From Acidimicrobiales bacterium (GTDB taxonomy: Bacteria > Actinomycetota > Acidimicrobiia > Acidimicrobiales > Aldehydirespiratoraceae), in the NCBI GenBank assembly GCA_040219515.1, contig JAVJSI010000008.1, positions 31,733-95,732 on the forward strand: DNA of 64,000 bases, in the 5' to 3' direction. Below, one piece after another: positions 57,392-64,000 of the stretch; the first letter of the stretch is position 1; each line of letters starts with the position of its first letter. A model generated the notes under the pieces. It worked only from the letters and a program-made list of their open reading frames with translations, was not told where the DNA came from and made no database searches. The translations under genes and the position numbers were made by a program.

Positions 57392-59445
57392 TTCGCGTGG
57401 CGGTGGAGGAACGCGGCCGCCTGGCCCCGGGTGACGGGACTCTCGGGTGAGAAGGTCGTCGGCGACGTACCCGTCGTGACACCCTCGTTCCTCGCCCAGG
57501 AGACGGCGATCGAGAAGTAGCGACCGCCCGGGACGTCGGCGAATCCGGCCGTGGGAGCGGACGGCTCGCCCTCCATCCGCCACAGCAGGGTGACGAGCTG
57601 GGCTCTGGTGACCGCCACGTCGGGGGAGAACGTCGTGGTCGAGGTGCCGGTCGTGATGCCCTGCGCCTTCGCCCACGCCACCGCCGGGGCGTAGTAGGCG
57701 CCGGCCGGCACGTCGCCGAACCCATGGGCAGGACTGCCGCCCGGAGACCCGGCCTGGCGCCAGAGGAACGTGACCATCTGGGCACGGCTGAGGCTGAGAT
57801 CGGGACCGTAGAGCAGATCCGAGACGCCGGTCGTGATTCCCTCGTCGACCATCCACTCGACGGCTGCCGCATAGTAGGCGGACTGCGAGACGTCGCAGAA
57901 GGTGCCGCTGAGCGAGAATCCGCACAGCTCGCTCTCGAGGCTGCCCTGACGCATCGCATCGTTGCGCAGCATCGGCCATGCGTCCTGGGCCGAGGAGTTC
58001 GGCAGGCGATATGCCGCGACGCGGGTCTGGTTGCGAGGCGTGTCGAAGCCGGTGAACACGAGGTGTCGTGCGCCGTCGATCACACCCACGGCGGGAGCCG
58101 ACTCGTGCGACCACGAGAAGCTCGCCCTGTCCGTCCAGTGCAGCCCTGACTCGAGCGACGCACCGTTCATGCCATCCAGGAGGGCGATGCCCTTCTCACC
58201 GCCGATGGCGACGTCCTGGCCGCCGTCGCCATCCAGGTCGGCGATGATCGGCGAACCCTGCATCCGCCCGGTGCCCAGATGGCCGAAGTCGGGTCGCACC
58301 CGCCAGTCGACCGAACCGTCGCCGTTCCACGCATAGACGTGCTGGTCCTCGGAACCGACGACGACCTCGAGGTCACCATCGTTGTCGAGATCACCGATCG
58401 CCGGCGATCCGATCACCGTGCCCCCGGTGCTCACGGGGAAGCCGGGCACGGGCGAGCCGTTGTGGAGCTGGAAGGCGAACACCTTCGAATGGTCGCTGCC
58501 GTCGCCGGCCCGGCACAGGGAGTTCCCATTGCCGCACACGGTGTGCCAGTTGTTCCCGGTGGCGATCACGGCCTCGGGAATGCCGTCGTTGTTGATGTCA
58601 CCGATCGCCGGCGAGGAGTGGAAGACCTCGTTGGCCTCCGCGTTCCAGAGGTTCACGACACCGCCCGGCGTCCAGTCGAGCGCGCGGAACACGCCGCCGA
58701 GGTGGTCGTAGTAGCCGCCCGGCGTGCTGTCGCCGCCGATGAAGATCTCCATGTCGCCGTCGCCGTCGCTGTCGAACAGCGCGGCCGACGACCACACCGA
58801 ATCGTCGTTGTCGAACGGGAATCCGCTGAGCGGCTGACCGAAACGGTTCACCGCCCAGATGTTGAAGTCGAAGCCGGCGAAGACGACGTCGAGATGACCG
58901 TCGCCATCGACATCACCGATCGCCGGGGTGGAGAAAACACCTTCGCACCAGCCGTCGGGTGAACCGGAGTTCGCCCACACGTCGCCGGTGTCGCGGGCGA
59001 GCGCGGTGCCCCATTCCCGGGCCCCGGTGCGACCGTTGAAGGCGATCACGCCGCCGTTCTGGTTGCGGGCCCAGGTGGAGCCGACGCCCACGATCACTTC
59101 GGGCACGCCGTCCCCGTCGATGTCGGCGACCGCAGGACTGGAATCGATCGCCGTCGACCCGCTCTGGCCGCGGCAACCCGATGCCAACGACGGCACCGCG
59201 GCAGTCGCCCACTTCAGCGTGCCGTCGCCCTCGTAGGCGCGCAGGGTGCCGTCCTGATGACCGAAGACGATCTCGTTCTCCTTGTCACCGTCGATGTCGG
59301 CGATGACCGGTGACGAGCTGCGGTTCCAGCCGTCGATCAGCAGTGCCCACTCCTTGTCGAAACCGGCGGCCGCGGCCGGCGAGACAGCCAGGGCGGACAC
59401 CGCGAGTGCGAGCACGCTGAGGGGGACGAGAAAACGACGCATCAT
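57388..59445 (-). CDS. Secreted FG-GAP beta-propeller protein with three SLH-like repeats
   Basis: A 685-residue exported protein. A signal peptide (LVPLSVLALAVSALA, cleaved near AAAAGF) is followed by about seven FG-GAP/VCBS repeats with Ca-binding DxDGDGxxD loops, for example VADIDGDGVPEV and IGDINNDGIPEAV. Three C-terminal repeats of about 55 residues follow, each with the pattern DVPxGxYYxxAVxWAxxxGITTGT and FSPDxxVTRxQ. Such repeats are SLH-related modules that may bind wall glycan. The glycans made by the neighbours could be the anchor, which is inference. Two ATGs in a row lie at 59445. TACTTT at 59482-59487 is a possible -10. Confidence 0.88.
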   Translation of the reverse strand: MMRRFLVPLSVLALAVSALAVSPAAAAGFDKEWALLIDGWNRSSSPVIADIDGDKENEIVFGHQDGTLRAYEGDGTLKWATAAVPSLASGCRGQSGSTAIDSSPAVADIDGDGVPEVIVGVGSTWARNQNGGVIAFNGRTGAREWGTALARDTGDVWANSGSPDGWCEGVFSTPAIGDVDGDGHLDVVFAGFDFNIWAVNRFGQPLSGFPFDNDDSVWSSAALFDSDGDGDMEIFIGGDSTPGGYYDHLGGVFRALDWTPGGVVNLWNAEANEVFHSSPAIGDINNDGIPEAVIATGNNWHTVCGNGNSLCRAGDGSDHSKVFAFQLHNGSPVPGFPVSTGGTVIGSPAIGDLDNDGDLEVVVGSEDQHVYAWNGDGSVDWRVRPDFGHLGTGRMQGSPIIADLDGDGGQDVAIGGEKGIALLDGMNGASLESGLHWTDRASFSWSHESAPAVGVIDGARHLVFTGFDTPRNQTRVAAYRLPNSSAQDAWPMLRNDAMRQGSLESELCGFSLSGTFCDVSQSAYYAAAVEWMVDEGITTGVSDLLYGPDLSLSRAQMVTFLWRQAGSPGGSPAHGFGDVPAGAYYAPAVAWAKAQGITTGTSTTTFSPDVAVTRAQLVTLLWRMEGEPSAPTAGFADVPGGRYFSIAVSWARNEGVTTGTSPTTFSPESPVTRGQAAAFLHRHAN

Positions 59446-59523
59446 GGCAGAACAATCGGTTCAGACCACACGCGCCTGAAGAAAGTAGGCCATCGGGACC
59501 ACTCATCTCGTTCACCCGGTGTG

Positions 59524-61203
59524 TCAGCCCGGCGAGCGAATGACCAGCCAGTCCTCGCCCGCCGGGACGGTGTCGTGGCCGAGAGCCCGAGCGGTGGCGA
59601 CGAGGGCGTTGAGTTCAGGGTCGGAATAGGCGGGCGTGCCCTGCTCGACGCCACCGTGGAGCACCACGTAGTCGACCTCGAGCCGATCGCTCAACGCTTC
59701 GGCCTCCGGTGACGGCCACGTCCGGAACACCTCGGCGTTCGCCTCGAAGCCGCGGGGCACGCTGCCCGAGTAGCCGTTGATCCGGTCGTTCCAGTCGGTC
59801 GTGGCGTGATACATCCGCGGCGCCTCGACGAACGCCCAGGCGACGCCCTCCGACGGCGTGTGGATCGGGAGCTCGAGCACCACGCCGTCGTCGAGATCCT
59901 CGAGCACCTCGTAGACCGCCAGCCGCTCGCCCTCCGGCACGTCCACGCGGGACATGGGTCCGCCGACCTCGGCCACCACGAGCAGCGCCACGAGCGGGGC
60001 GATCCACTTCTTCGCGGACCTCGGCGCTCGGTCGATGAGGAACTGGACGGCGAGCCCGACCAGCAGCGCTCCGGCGACGAACGACACCACCGCAAAACGT
60101 GCGGTCACGCGTACTCCGTCGAAGCCGGGCACGAACTGGTGGAGCACCCGGAACGGTCCGGGTACCCCGCCCGGCGACGGGCCCAGGGCAACAACGGCGG
60201 CAACGGCACCCGCCGAGACCAGGGCGACCAGTTCGTCGACCCGCACGCCGGTGTGGACGACGTCGGCACCTCGCCGCAGCAGCCGCCATCCGATCCAGAT
60301 GCCCACCGCGGCGAGCACGAGCGCGACGACGCCGGGAAAGTACGCGTGTTCCCCCGCCTTTCCCGCGCTGTTGATGCCGTCGAGGGCCGAGCCCCAAAGC
60401 CAGTTGTCGCGCTGGGGCGTGAGCAGGTCCGTCGGCAGCAAGGCGTTCTGCGGCTCGTAGCCGCGGGCGAGACCGTTGCGTTCGTCGACGGCGCGATAGA
60501 CGAGGGCCACCGGCCCCAGGAATACGCCGGCGATCACGGCGGCGGGCAACGCCGGCCGCAGCAACTCGCGGATCGCCGCCAGCGAACCGCGGAAACGGAG
60601 CACCGCCACCACCACGAGGGCGCTCAAAACCCAGATGAGGCCGTAGTAGACGTTGGCCAGGGTCAGGACCACGACGGCGATGCCCAGCCACACGCCGTCG
60701 CGACGACGGCGGAGGTCGAGCGCTCGCAGCAACAGCAGGAACGCGAGCGACACGAGACCGAAGGTCTGGAGCTGCGGGTGGTTCTGCTGACCGAACACGT
60801 AGCTGTTGCAGCACGCGACGACGGCAACGACGAGGGCGATGTCGCCGCGCCCGAAGATCCGCATCGCCAACGCGTGGGCCGATGCCAGGGCACCGACGAA
60901 CAGGACGAACATCAACACGTTGAGGGCCACGATGGCGTCGCCGGTGACCCAGTCGACCAGCCCGAAGACGGGCGCCAGCGACAACATCGGGTCGGACAAC
61001 GCCAGCGTGTCGGGCTCGGGGTGATAGATGTTCGCGTCGAAGGCGCCGAGCGGGTCGGTCGTGAGCGCACGCGCTCCCCACGACAACGTCCAGGTGAGAA
61101 ACATCGAGTCGCCCAGGTCGCCGGCCACCGTCTGGCTCACCCGGTGCGGGGTCGGCTGGAGCAGAATCAGCCCGAGCAGGACCCACAGAGGCAGCCGTCG
61201 CAC
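59524..61203 (-). CDS. Polytopic membrane protein, probably GT-C-like
   Basis: A 559-residue membrane protein with about ten to twelve helices in residues 5-420 and a soluble C-terminal domain. An early loop has QTVAGDLGDSMFLTWTLSWGA, a GD-x-GD pattern seen in large bacterial membrane proteins of YfhO or GT-C type. The function is not known. The start is GTG at 61203 (VRRLPLWVLLGLILL). An upstream frame to 61284 exists but would run into the divergent GT2 gene, only 15 bp away. The C-terminal region carries VVLELPIHTPSEGVAW and DWNDRINGYSGSVP. Confidence 0.78.
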   Translation of the reverse strand: MRRLPLWVLLGLILLQPTPHRVSQTVAGDLGDSMFLTWTLSWGARALTTDPLGAFDANIYHPEPDTLALSDPMLSLAPVFGLVDWVTGDAIVALNVLMFVLFVGALASAHALAMRIFGRGDIALVVAVVACCNSYVFGQQNHPQLQTFGLVSLAFLLLLRALDLRRRRDGVWLGIAVVVLTLANVYYGLIWVLSALVVVAVLRFRGSLAAIRELLRPALPAAVIAGVFLGPVALVYRAVDERNGLARGYEPQNALLPTDLLTPQRDNWLWGSALDGINSAGKAGEHAYFPGVVALVLAAVGIWIGWRLLRRGADVVHTGVRVDELVALVSAGAVAAVVALGPSPGGVPGPFRVLHQFVPGFDGVRVTARFAVVSFVAGALLVGLAVQFLIDRAPRSAKKWIAPLVALLVVAEVGGPMSRVDVPEGERLAVYEVLEDLDDGVVLELPIHTPSEGVAWAFVEAPRMYHATTDWNDRINGYSGSVPRGFEANAEVFRTWPSPEAEALSDRLEVDYVVLHGGVEQGTPAYSDPELNALVATARALGHDTVPAGEDWLVIRSPG

Positions 61204-61206
61204 GCC

Positions 61207-61212
61207 TAGGCT
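61207..61212 (+). promoter_or_regulatory. -10 box of leaderless GT2 gene
   Basis: TAGGCT, six bases (CAGCCC), then GTG at 61219. It overlaps the palindrome AGCCTAGGCGT region shared with the divergent gene. Confidence 0.55.
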
Positions 61213-61218
61213 CAGCCC

Positions 61219-62142
61219 GTGGTCGCCACCGAATCGACGCTCGACGTCAGCATCGTTCTTCCCGTTCACAACGAGGTCGGTCATCTCGCCGCCGAGATCG
61301 ACCGCATCACCAGCTCCATGGAGGCCTCACCCTACTCATGGGAGTTGGTGCTGGTGGATGACGGTTCCACCGACGGTTCGGCCGAGATCGGGGTGGGCCG
61401 GCCCCATGTCCGGGTGCTGCGGTCGGCTCGCAATCGGGGCGCCGGCACCGCCCGTCGCATCGGCACCGAGGCCGCCCACGGCCGCATCGTGGTGTGGTCC
61501 GACGCCGACATGAGCTACCCCAACCACGAGATCCCGGCCCTGGTGGCCGAACTGGGCAACGGTGACCACATCGTCGGTGCCCGCACCAGCGAGCAGGGCA
61601 CGCTCAAGCTCTTCCGCGTGCCCGCCAAGTGGATCATCCGGCGACTGGCGTCGTATCTCACCAAGACCCGTATTCCCGACCTGAACAGCGGGTTCCGCGC
61701 CTTTCGCCGCGACGTCGCGCTCCAGTACACCCACCAACTTCCGGCCGGATTCAGCTGCGTCACCACGATCACGATGGCGTTCCTCATGAACGGCTACTCC
61801 GTCGACTACACCCCGATCCACTACGCCGAGCGGGCCGGCACCTCGAAGTTCCATTGGTTGGCCGACACCCGCCGCTACGCCCTCCAGGTCATCCGGATGA
61901 TCCTCTCCTACGATCCGCTGCGGGTGGTGCTGCCCATCGCGTCGGTCGTCGGCATCGTCTTCGTCGCCAAGCTGGGATACGACCTGGTCGACAAGGACTT
62001 CCGGCCCGCCGCCAACACGCTGCTGCTGGGCTTCGCCCTGCTCCAGATACTCGTGGTCGGCCTGCTGGCCGATCTCGTCGTGCGGGTCACGCGCGAGCCG
62101 AGAACCGTGCCCCCCGGCGACATCACCGAGGAGCTCAGCTGA
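61219..62142 (+). CDS. GT2 glycosyltransferase, polyprenol-phosphate type with two C-terminal helices
   Basis: A 307-residue enzyme. The GT2 domain has VSIVLPVHNEVGHLA (residues 10-24), LVLVDDGSTDGS, RNRGAGTARRIG, the metal site WSDADMSYPN, and IPDLNSGFRAFRR. Two membrane helices near 232-255 and 262-285 follow, as in DPM1-like bacterial proteins. It likely loads a sugar from a nucleotide donor onto a polyprenol phosphate for the GT-C enzymes nearby. GTG at 61219 fits the leaderless box. It converges on the next gene with an 8-bp overlap of stop regions. Confidence 0.9.
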   Translation: MVATESTLDVSIVLPVHNEVGHLAAEIDRITSSMEASPYSWELVLVDDGSTDGSAEIGVGRPHVRVLRSARNRGAGTARRIGTEAAHGRIVVWSDADMSYPNHEIPALVAELGNGDHIVGARTSEQGTLKLFRVPAKWIIRRLASYLTKTRIPDLNSGFRAFRRDVALQYTHQLPAGFSCVTTITMAFLMNGYSVDYTPIHYAERAGTSKFHWLADTRRYALQVIRMILSYDPLRVVLPIASVVGIVFVAKLGYDLVDKDFRPAANTLLLGFALLQILVVGLLADLVVRVTREPRTVPPGDITEELS

Positions 62143-63310
62143 CCCGTTCGATCAGCCCGTCGAGCCGGGCCGAGACCGCCGGCCAGCCGTAGCTGCGTCG
62201 CACGTAGGCGTTGCCGGCGGCCGCCAACGTCGCCCGCGCCGGTGCGTCCTCGAGCAGCCGACCGAGGGCGATTTCGAAGTCGAGCAGGCCGGTGTAGTGG
62301 AGACCCCCGCCCGAGTTCTCCACGTGCTCCACCATCGGCGCACACCAGCCGTTGACCAACACCGGTGTGCCGGCCAGCCACGCCTCGAGGATGACGATCG
62401 AGAACGCCTCGAAGAACGACGGGTTGATCAGCACGTCGGCCGCGGCGATCAGCCCGAACTTGTGCTCCTCGGCGATCGGACCGAGACAGACCACGCCATC
62501 GACGGCCGGTGGCGCCTCGGCGACCGGTCCGGCCAGCACGAGACGCCCGTGTCCCCGAGCGGCCCGGAAGCGGGCGAACCGATCGACCAGATCGTGCGTG
62601 CCCTTGCCGCGATCGACCCGCCCGAGGCACAACGCGAACGGCTCGTCACCCAACCCGAGCGCCCGCCGGGCCACCTCGGGGTCGGGGGACTCCGCCATCT
62701 CCACCGGAAGGCCGACGAGGGCCTGCGGCGACGTGATCGTCGCCGGGAAGCGCTCATGGACGAGGGCCTGTTCGGCCCGTGTCTGAAGGGCCAGCCCCGC
62801 GGCCCCCGAGAAGACGTCGTCGAAGACCGGCAGGAGAAGGGGCGCCTCTCGATGGGCGGCCGGATACAGAATCGTCGGTACCCGCGCCCGGGGCAGGCCC
62901 CGCACCGTCGGGTGGTAGAGGTACGGATAGAACACGAGCACGCCATCGTCGACCGCGCCGACGGCATCGAGCAGCGACGCACTGGTGGGTCCCTGCTGAT
63001 CGATCCAGTCGAGCGCGTCGGCCGTCGACACCTCGCCGGCCCGGGGCAGCACACGATCGCTCAGTGCATCGAAGTCGGCGGCACGGCGCCGATCGACCGC
63101 GCAGCGCACGACTCGCACGCCCTCCTCGATCGTCTCCCCTGCCGGATAATCGTCGGCCCAGGTCTGCATCGACGACGCGCACGACGTGATCACCGTCACC
63201 TCGCGTCCATCGGCCGCCAGACGGATGGCCAGTTGCCGAGCGCCGGCCTCGGCCCCACCGAGCACGTCGGCGCCGTACCGGGGCGTGACGAACGTGACCG
63301 GAACGGTCAT
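62135..63310 (-). CDS. GT4 glycosyltransferase
   Basis: A 391-residue GT-B protein. N-terminal PVTFVTPRYGADVLGGAEAG and VTVITSCASSMQTWADDY fit actinobacterial GT4 family members. The donor half has ALCLGRVDRGKGTHDLVD, LINPSFFEAFSIVILEAWLAG and LVNGWCAPMVEH. The ATG at 63310 overlaps the stop of the next gene upstream as ATGA. The gene order suggests it extends the same polymer as the right-edge GT4. Donor and acceptor are unknown. Confidence 0.88.
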   Translation of the reverse strand: MTVPVTFVTPRYGADVLGGAEAGARQLAIRLAADGREVTVITSCASSMQTWADDYPAGETIEEGVRVVRCAVDRRRAADFDALSDRVLPRAGEVSTADALDWIDQQGPTSASLLDAVGAVDDGVLVFYPYLYHPTVRGLPRARVPTILYPAAHREAPLLLPVFDDVFSGAAGLALQTRAEQALVHERFPATITSPQALVGLPVEMAESPDPEVARRALGLGDEPFALCLGRVDRGKGTHDLVDRFARFRAARGHGRLVLAGPVAEAPPAVDGVVCLGPIAEEHKFGLIAAADVLINPSFFEAFSIVILEAWLAGTPVLVNGWCAPMVEHVENSGGGLHYTGLLDFEIALGRLLEDAPARATLAAAGNAYVRRSYGWPAVSARLDGLIERVS

Positions 63311-64000
63311 CGGTGCTCTCCGGGCCCGCCCGCGACCACCGAACCGAGAAGTGGCTGAAGGGTCGCCCGCATCCGCTCCCTCGACACCCCCAACCCCAAC
63401 TCCGCCGCCCGCACCCGACCCCGCACCACCAAGCCCTCCCGCACCACCGGATCCGACAACACCCGCACCACCGCCTCCGCAACCACCGACTTGTCCCCAA
63501 CCAACAACCCCGCCCCACCCAACGTCTCCGGCACCGCCGCCGCCCCAAACGCCACCACCGGCAACCCGAACCCCAACGCCTCCACCACCGGAACACAAAA
63601 CCCCTCATGCTCCGACACCGACACGAACACATCCGCCCCCTCGTACAACCCGACCAACTCCCCCTCCGACACCGAACCCGCAACCACCACCCGATCCGAC
63701 AACCCCAAACCCGCCGCCAACCCCACCACCGCATCCACAAAACCCGACGACGACACCCCACCCACCAACACCAACCGCGCATCAACCCCCAACCCCACAA
63801 CCCCCGCCAAAACCCCCACCAAATCCTGCTGACACTTGTTCGGCGACAACCGCCCCACAAACAGCAGCGTTGCCTGACCCGGGGACGGCGCCCCGGAACC
63901 GCGTGGCAGGTCCGCAGGTGCACGCACTGCCTGACCCGGGGACGGCGCCGTGGCCTGTTCCCACAAGGGGGAGAACAACACCGGCGACACCGACACCGAC
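63307..64000 (-). CDS. GT4 glycosyltransferase, N-terminus cut by window edge, mosaic codon use
   Basis: Only the last 230 or so codons are visible. The readable part has LLFVGRLSPNKCQQDLVGVL, VSEHEGFCVPVVEALGFGLP and VVAFGAAAVPETLGGAGLL, a GT4 donor domain. A repeated APSPGQA segment precedes LLFVGRL, from a 22-bp DNA repeat. Codons at 63366-63840 favour NNG and NNT (GTG, GGG, GTT), whereas neighbours favour NNC. The last 25 codons return to the local style. This looks like a recombination patch. Confidence 0.83.
   Translation of the reverse strand, partial: SVSVSPVLFSPLWEQATAPSPGQAVRAPADLPRGSGAPSPGQATLLFVGRLSPNKCQQDLVGVLAGVVGLGVDARLVLVGGVSSSGFVDAVVGLAAGLGLSDRVVVAGSVSEGELVGLYEGADVFVSVSEHEGFCVPVVEALGFGLPVVAFGAAAVPETLGGAGLLVGDKSVVAEAVVRVLSDPVVREGLVVRGRVRAAELGLGVSRERMRATLQPLLGSVVAGGPGEHR
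63871..63949. repeat. Two copies of a 22-bp repeat inside the right-edge glycosyltransferase
   Basis: TGCCTGACCCGGGGACGGCGCC (written as two halves TGCCTGACCCG and GGGACGGCGCC) occurs at 63871-63892 and 63928-63949, 57 bp apart and in frame. It encodes GAPSPGQA-type residues. The TGCCTGACCC core resembles the intergenic palindromes of this window. Confidence 0.75.

Noticed and set aside
63366..63840. CRISPR or tandem-repeat array in the C-rich region
   Set aside because: No unit repeats at constant spacing. It is a coding frame with biased codons.

Overview
The window is high-GC (roughly 70% by eye) with dense coding on both strands, many GTG starts and many ATGA, GTGA and TGATG overlaps. 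The gene set (DUF3499, DUF5719, the F420 enzymes CofD and CofE, an LpdA-type flavoprotein and a LytR-CpsA-Psr protein) points to an actinobacterium. The absence of mycolate genes and of mtrAB, together with the surface-sugar genes, suggests a deep lineage such as Acidimicrobiia. That class assignment is inference. No tRNA, rRNA, CRISPR array, integrase or transposase gene was found.

Layout. 1-10.5 kb (minus strand): secA (cut by the left edge), a NarL-type response regulator, hpf, and a 2310-residue exported fibronectin-III protein. 10.5-16.4 kb: a short comF, then a tight lipid or CoA-type operon (F420/luciferase-like oxidoreductase, enoyl-CoA hydratase, SDR, NAD-epimerase), then ahcY. 16.5-26.1 kb: manA, an SIS isomerase, a Trm112-like protein and phosphomannomutase, a GtrA-GT2 fusion with a large membrane protein, a tiny zinc-ribbon protein, a CPBP protease and DUF3499. 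26.2-33.1 kb: ftsH, a thioredoxin-like protein, DUF5719 and a GT2 membrane giant. 33.1-39.6 kb: rmd, gmd, cofD and cofE, facing galE, a mannose-1-phosphate guanylyltransferase and a His-rich membrane protein. 39.7-48.0 kb: three GT4 glycosyltransferases, GDP-fucose synthase, UDP-xylose synthase, UDP-glucose dehydrogenase and an LCP ligase. 48.0-53.6 kb: birA divergent from an acyl-CoA carboxylase pair, then an lpdA-like gene. 53.7-64 kb: GT-C, GT4 and GT2 glycosyltransferases around a secreted FG-GAP/SLH-like protein. The right edge cuts a GT4 gene.

How it fits together. ManA, the SIS protein, PMM and the guanylyltransferase make GDP-mannose. GMD with Rmd or Fcl turns it into GDP-rhamnose or GDP-fucose. 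GalE, Ugd and Uxs supply UDP-galactose, UDP-glucuronate and UDP-xylose. The glycosyltransferases and the LCP protein would build a glycopolymer and attach it to the wall. The secA-hpf-comF-ahcY-manA-SIS-PMM-DUF3499-DUF5719-cofD-cofE backbone matches the conserved order known from Mycobacterium and Streptomyces, with lineage-specific genes inserted.

The most unusual signals are regulatory or evolutionary. Many genes have a TAnnnT box exactly six bases before the start codon (leaderless transcription). A near-consensus promoter drives a 17-codon leaderless upstream ORF before rmd. GTCTGAC-centred palindromes sit in several intergenic gaps. The cut GT4 gene at the right end contains a patch of about 470 bp with codon use quite unlike the rest of the window.
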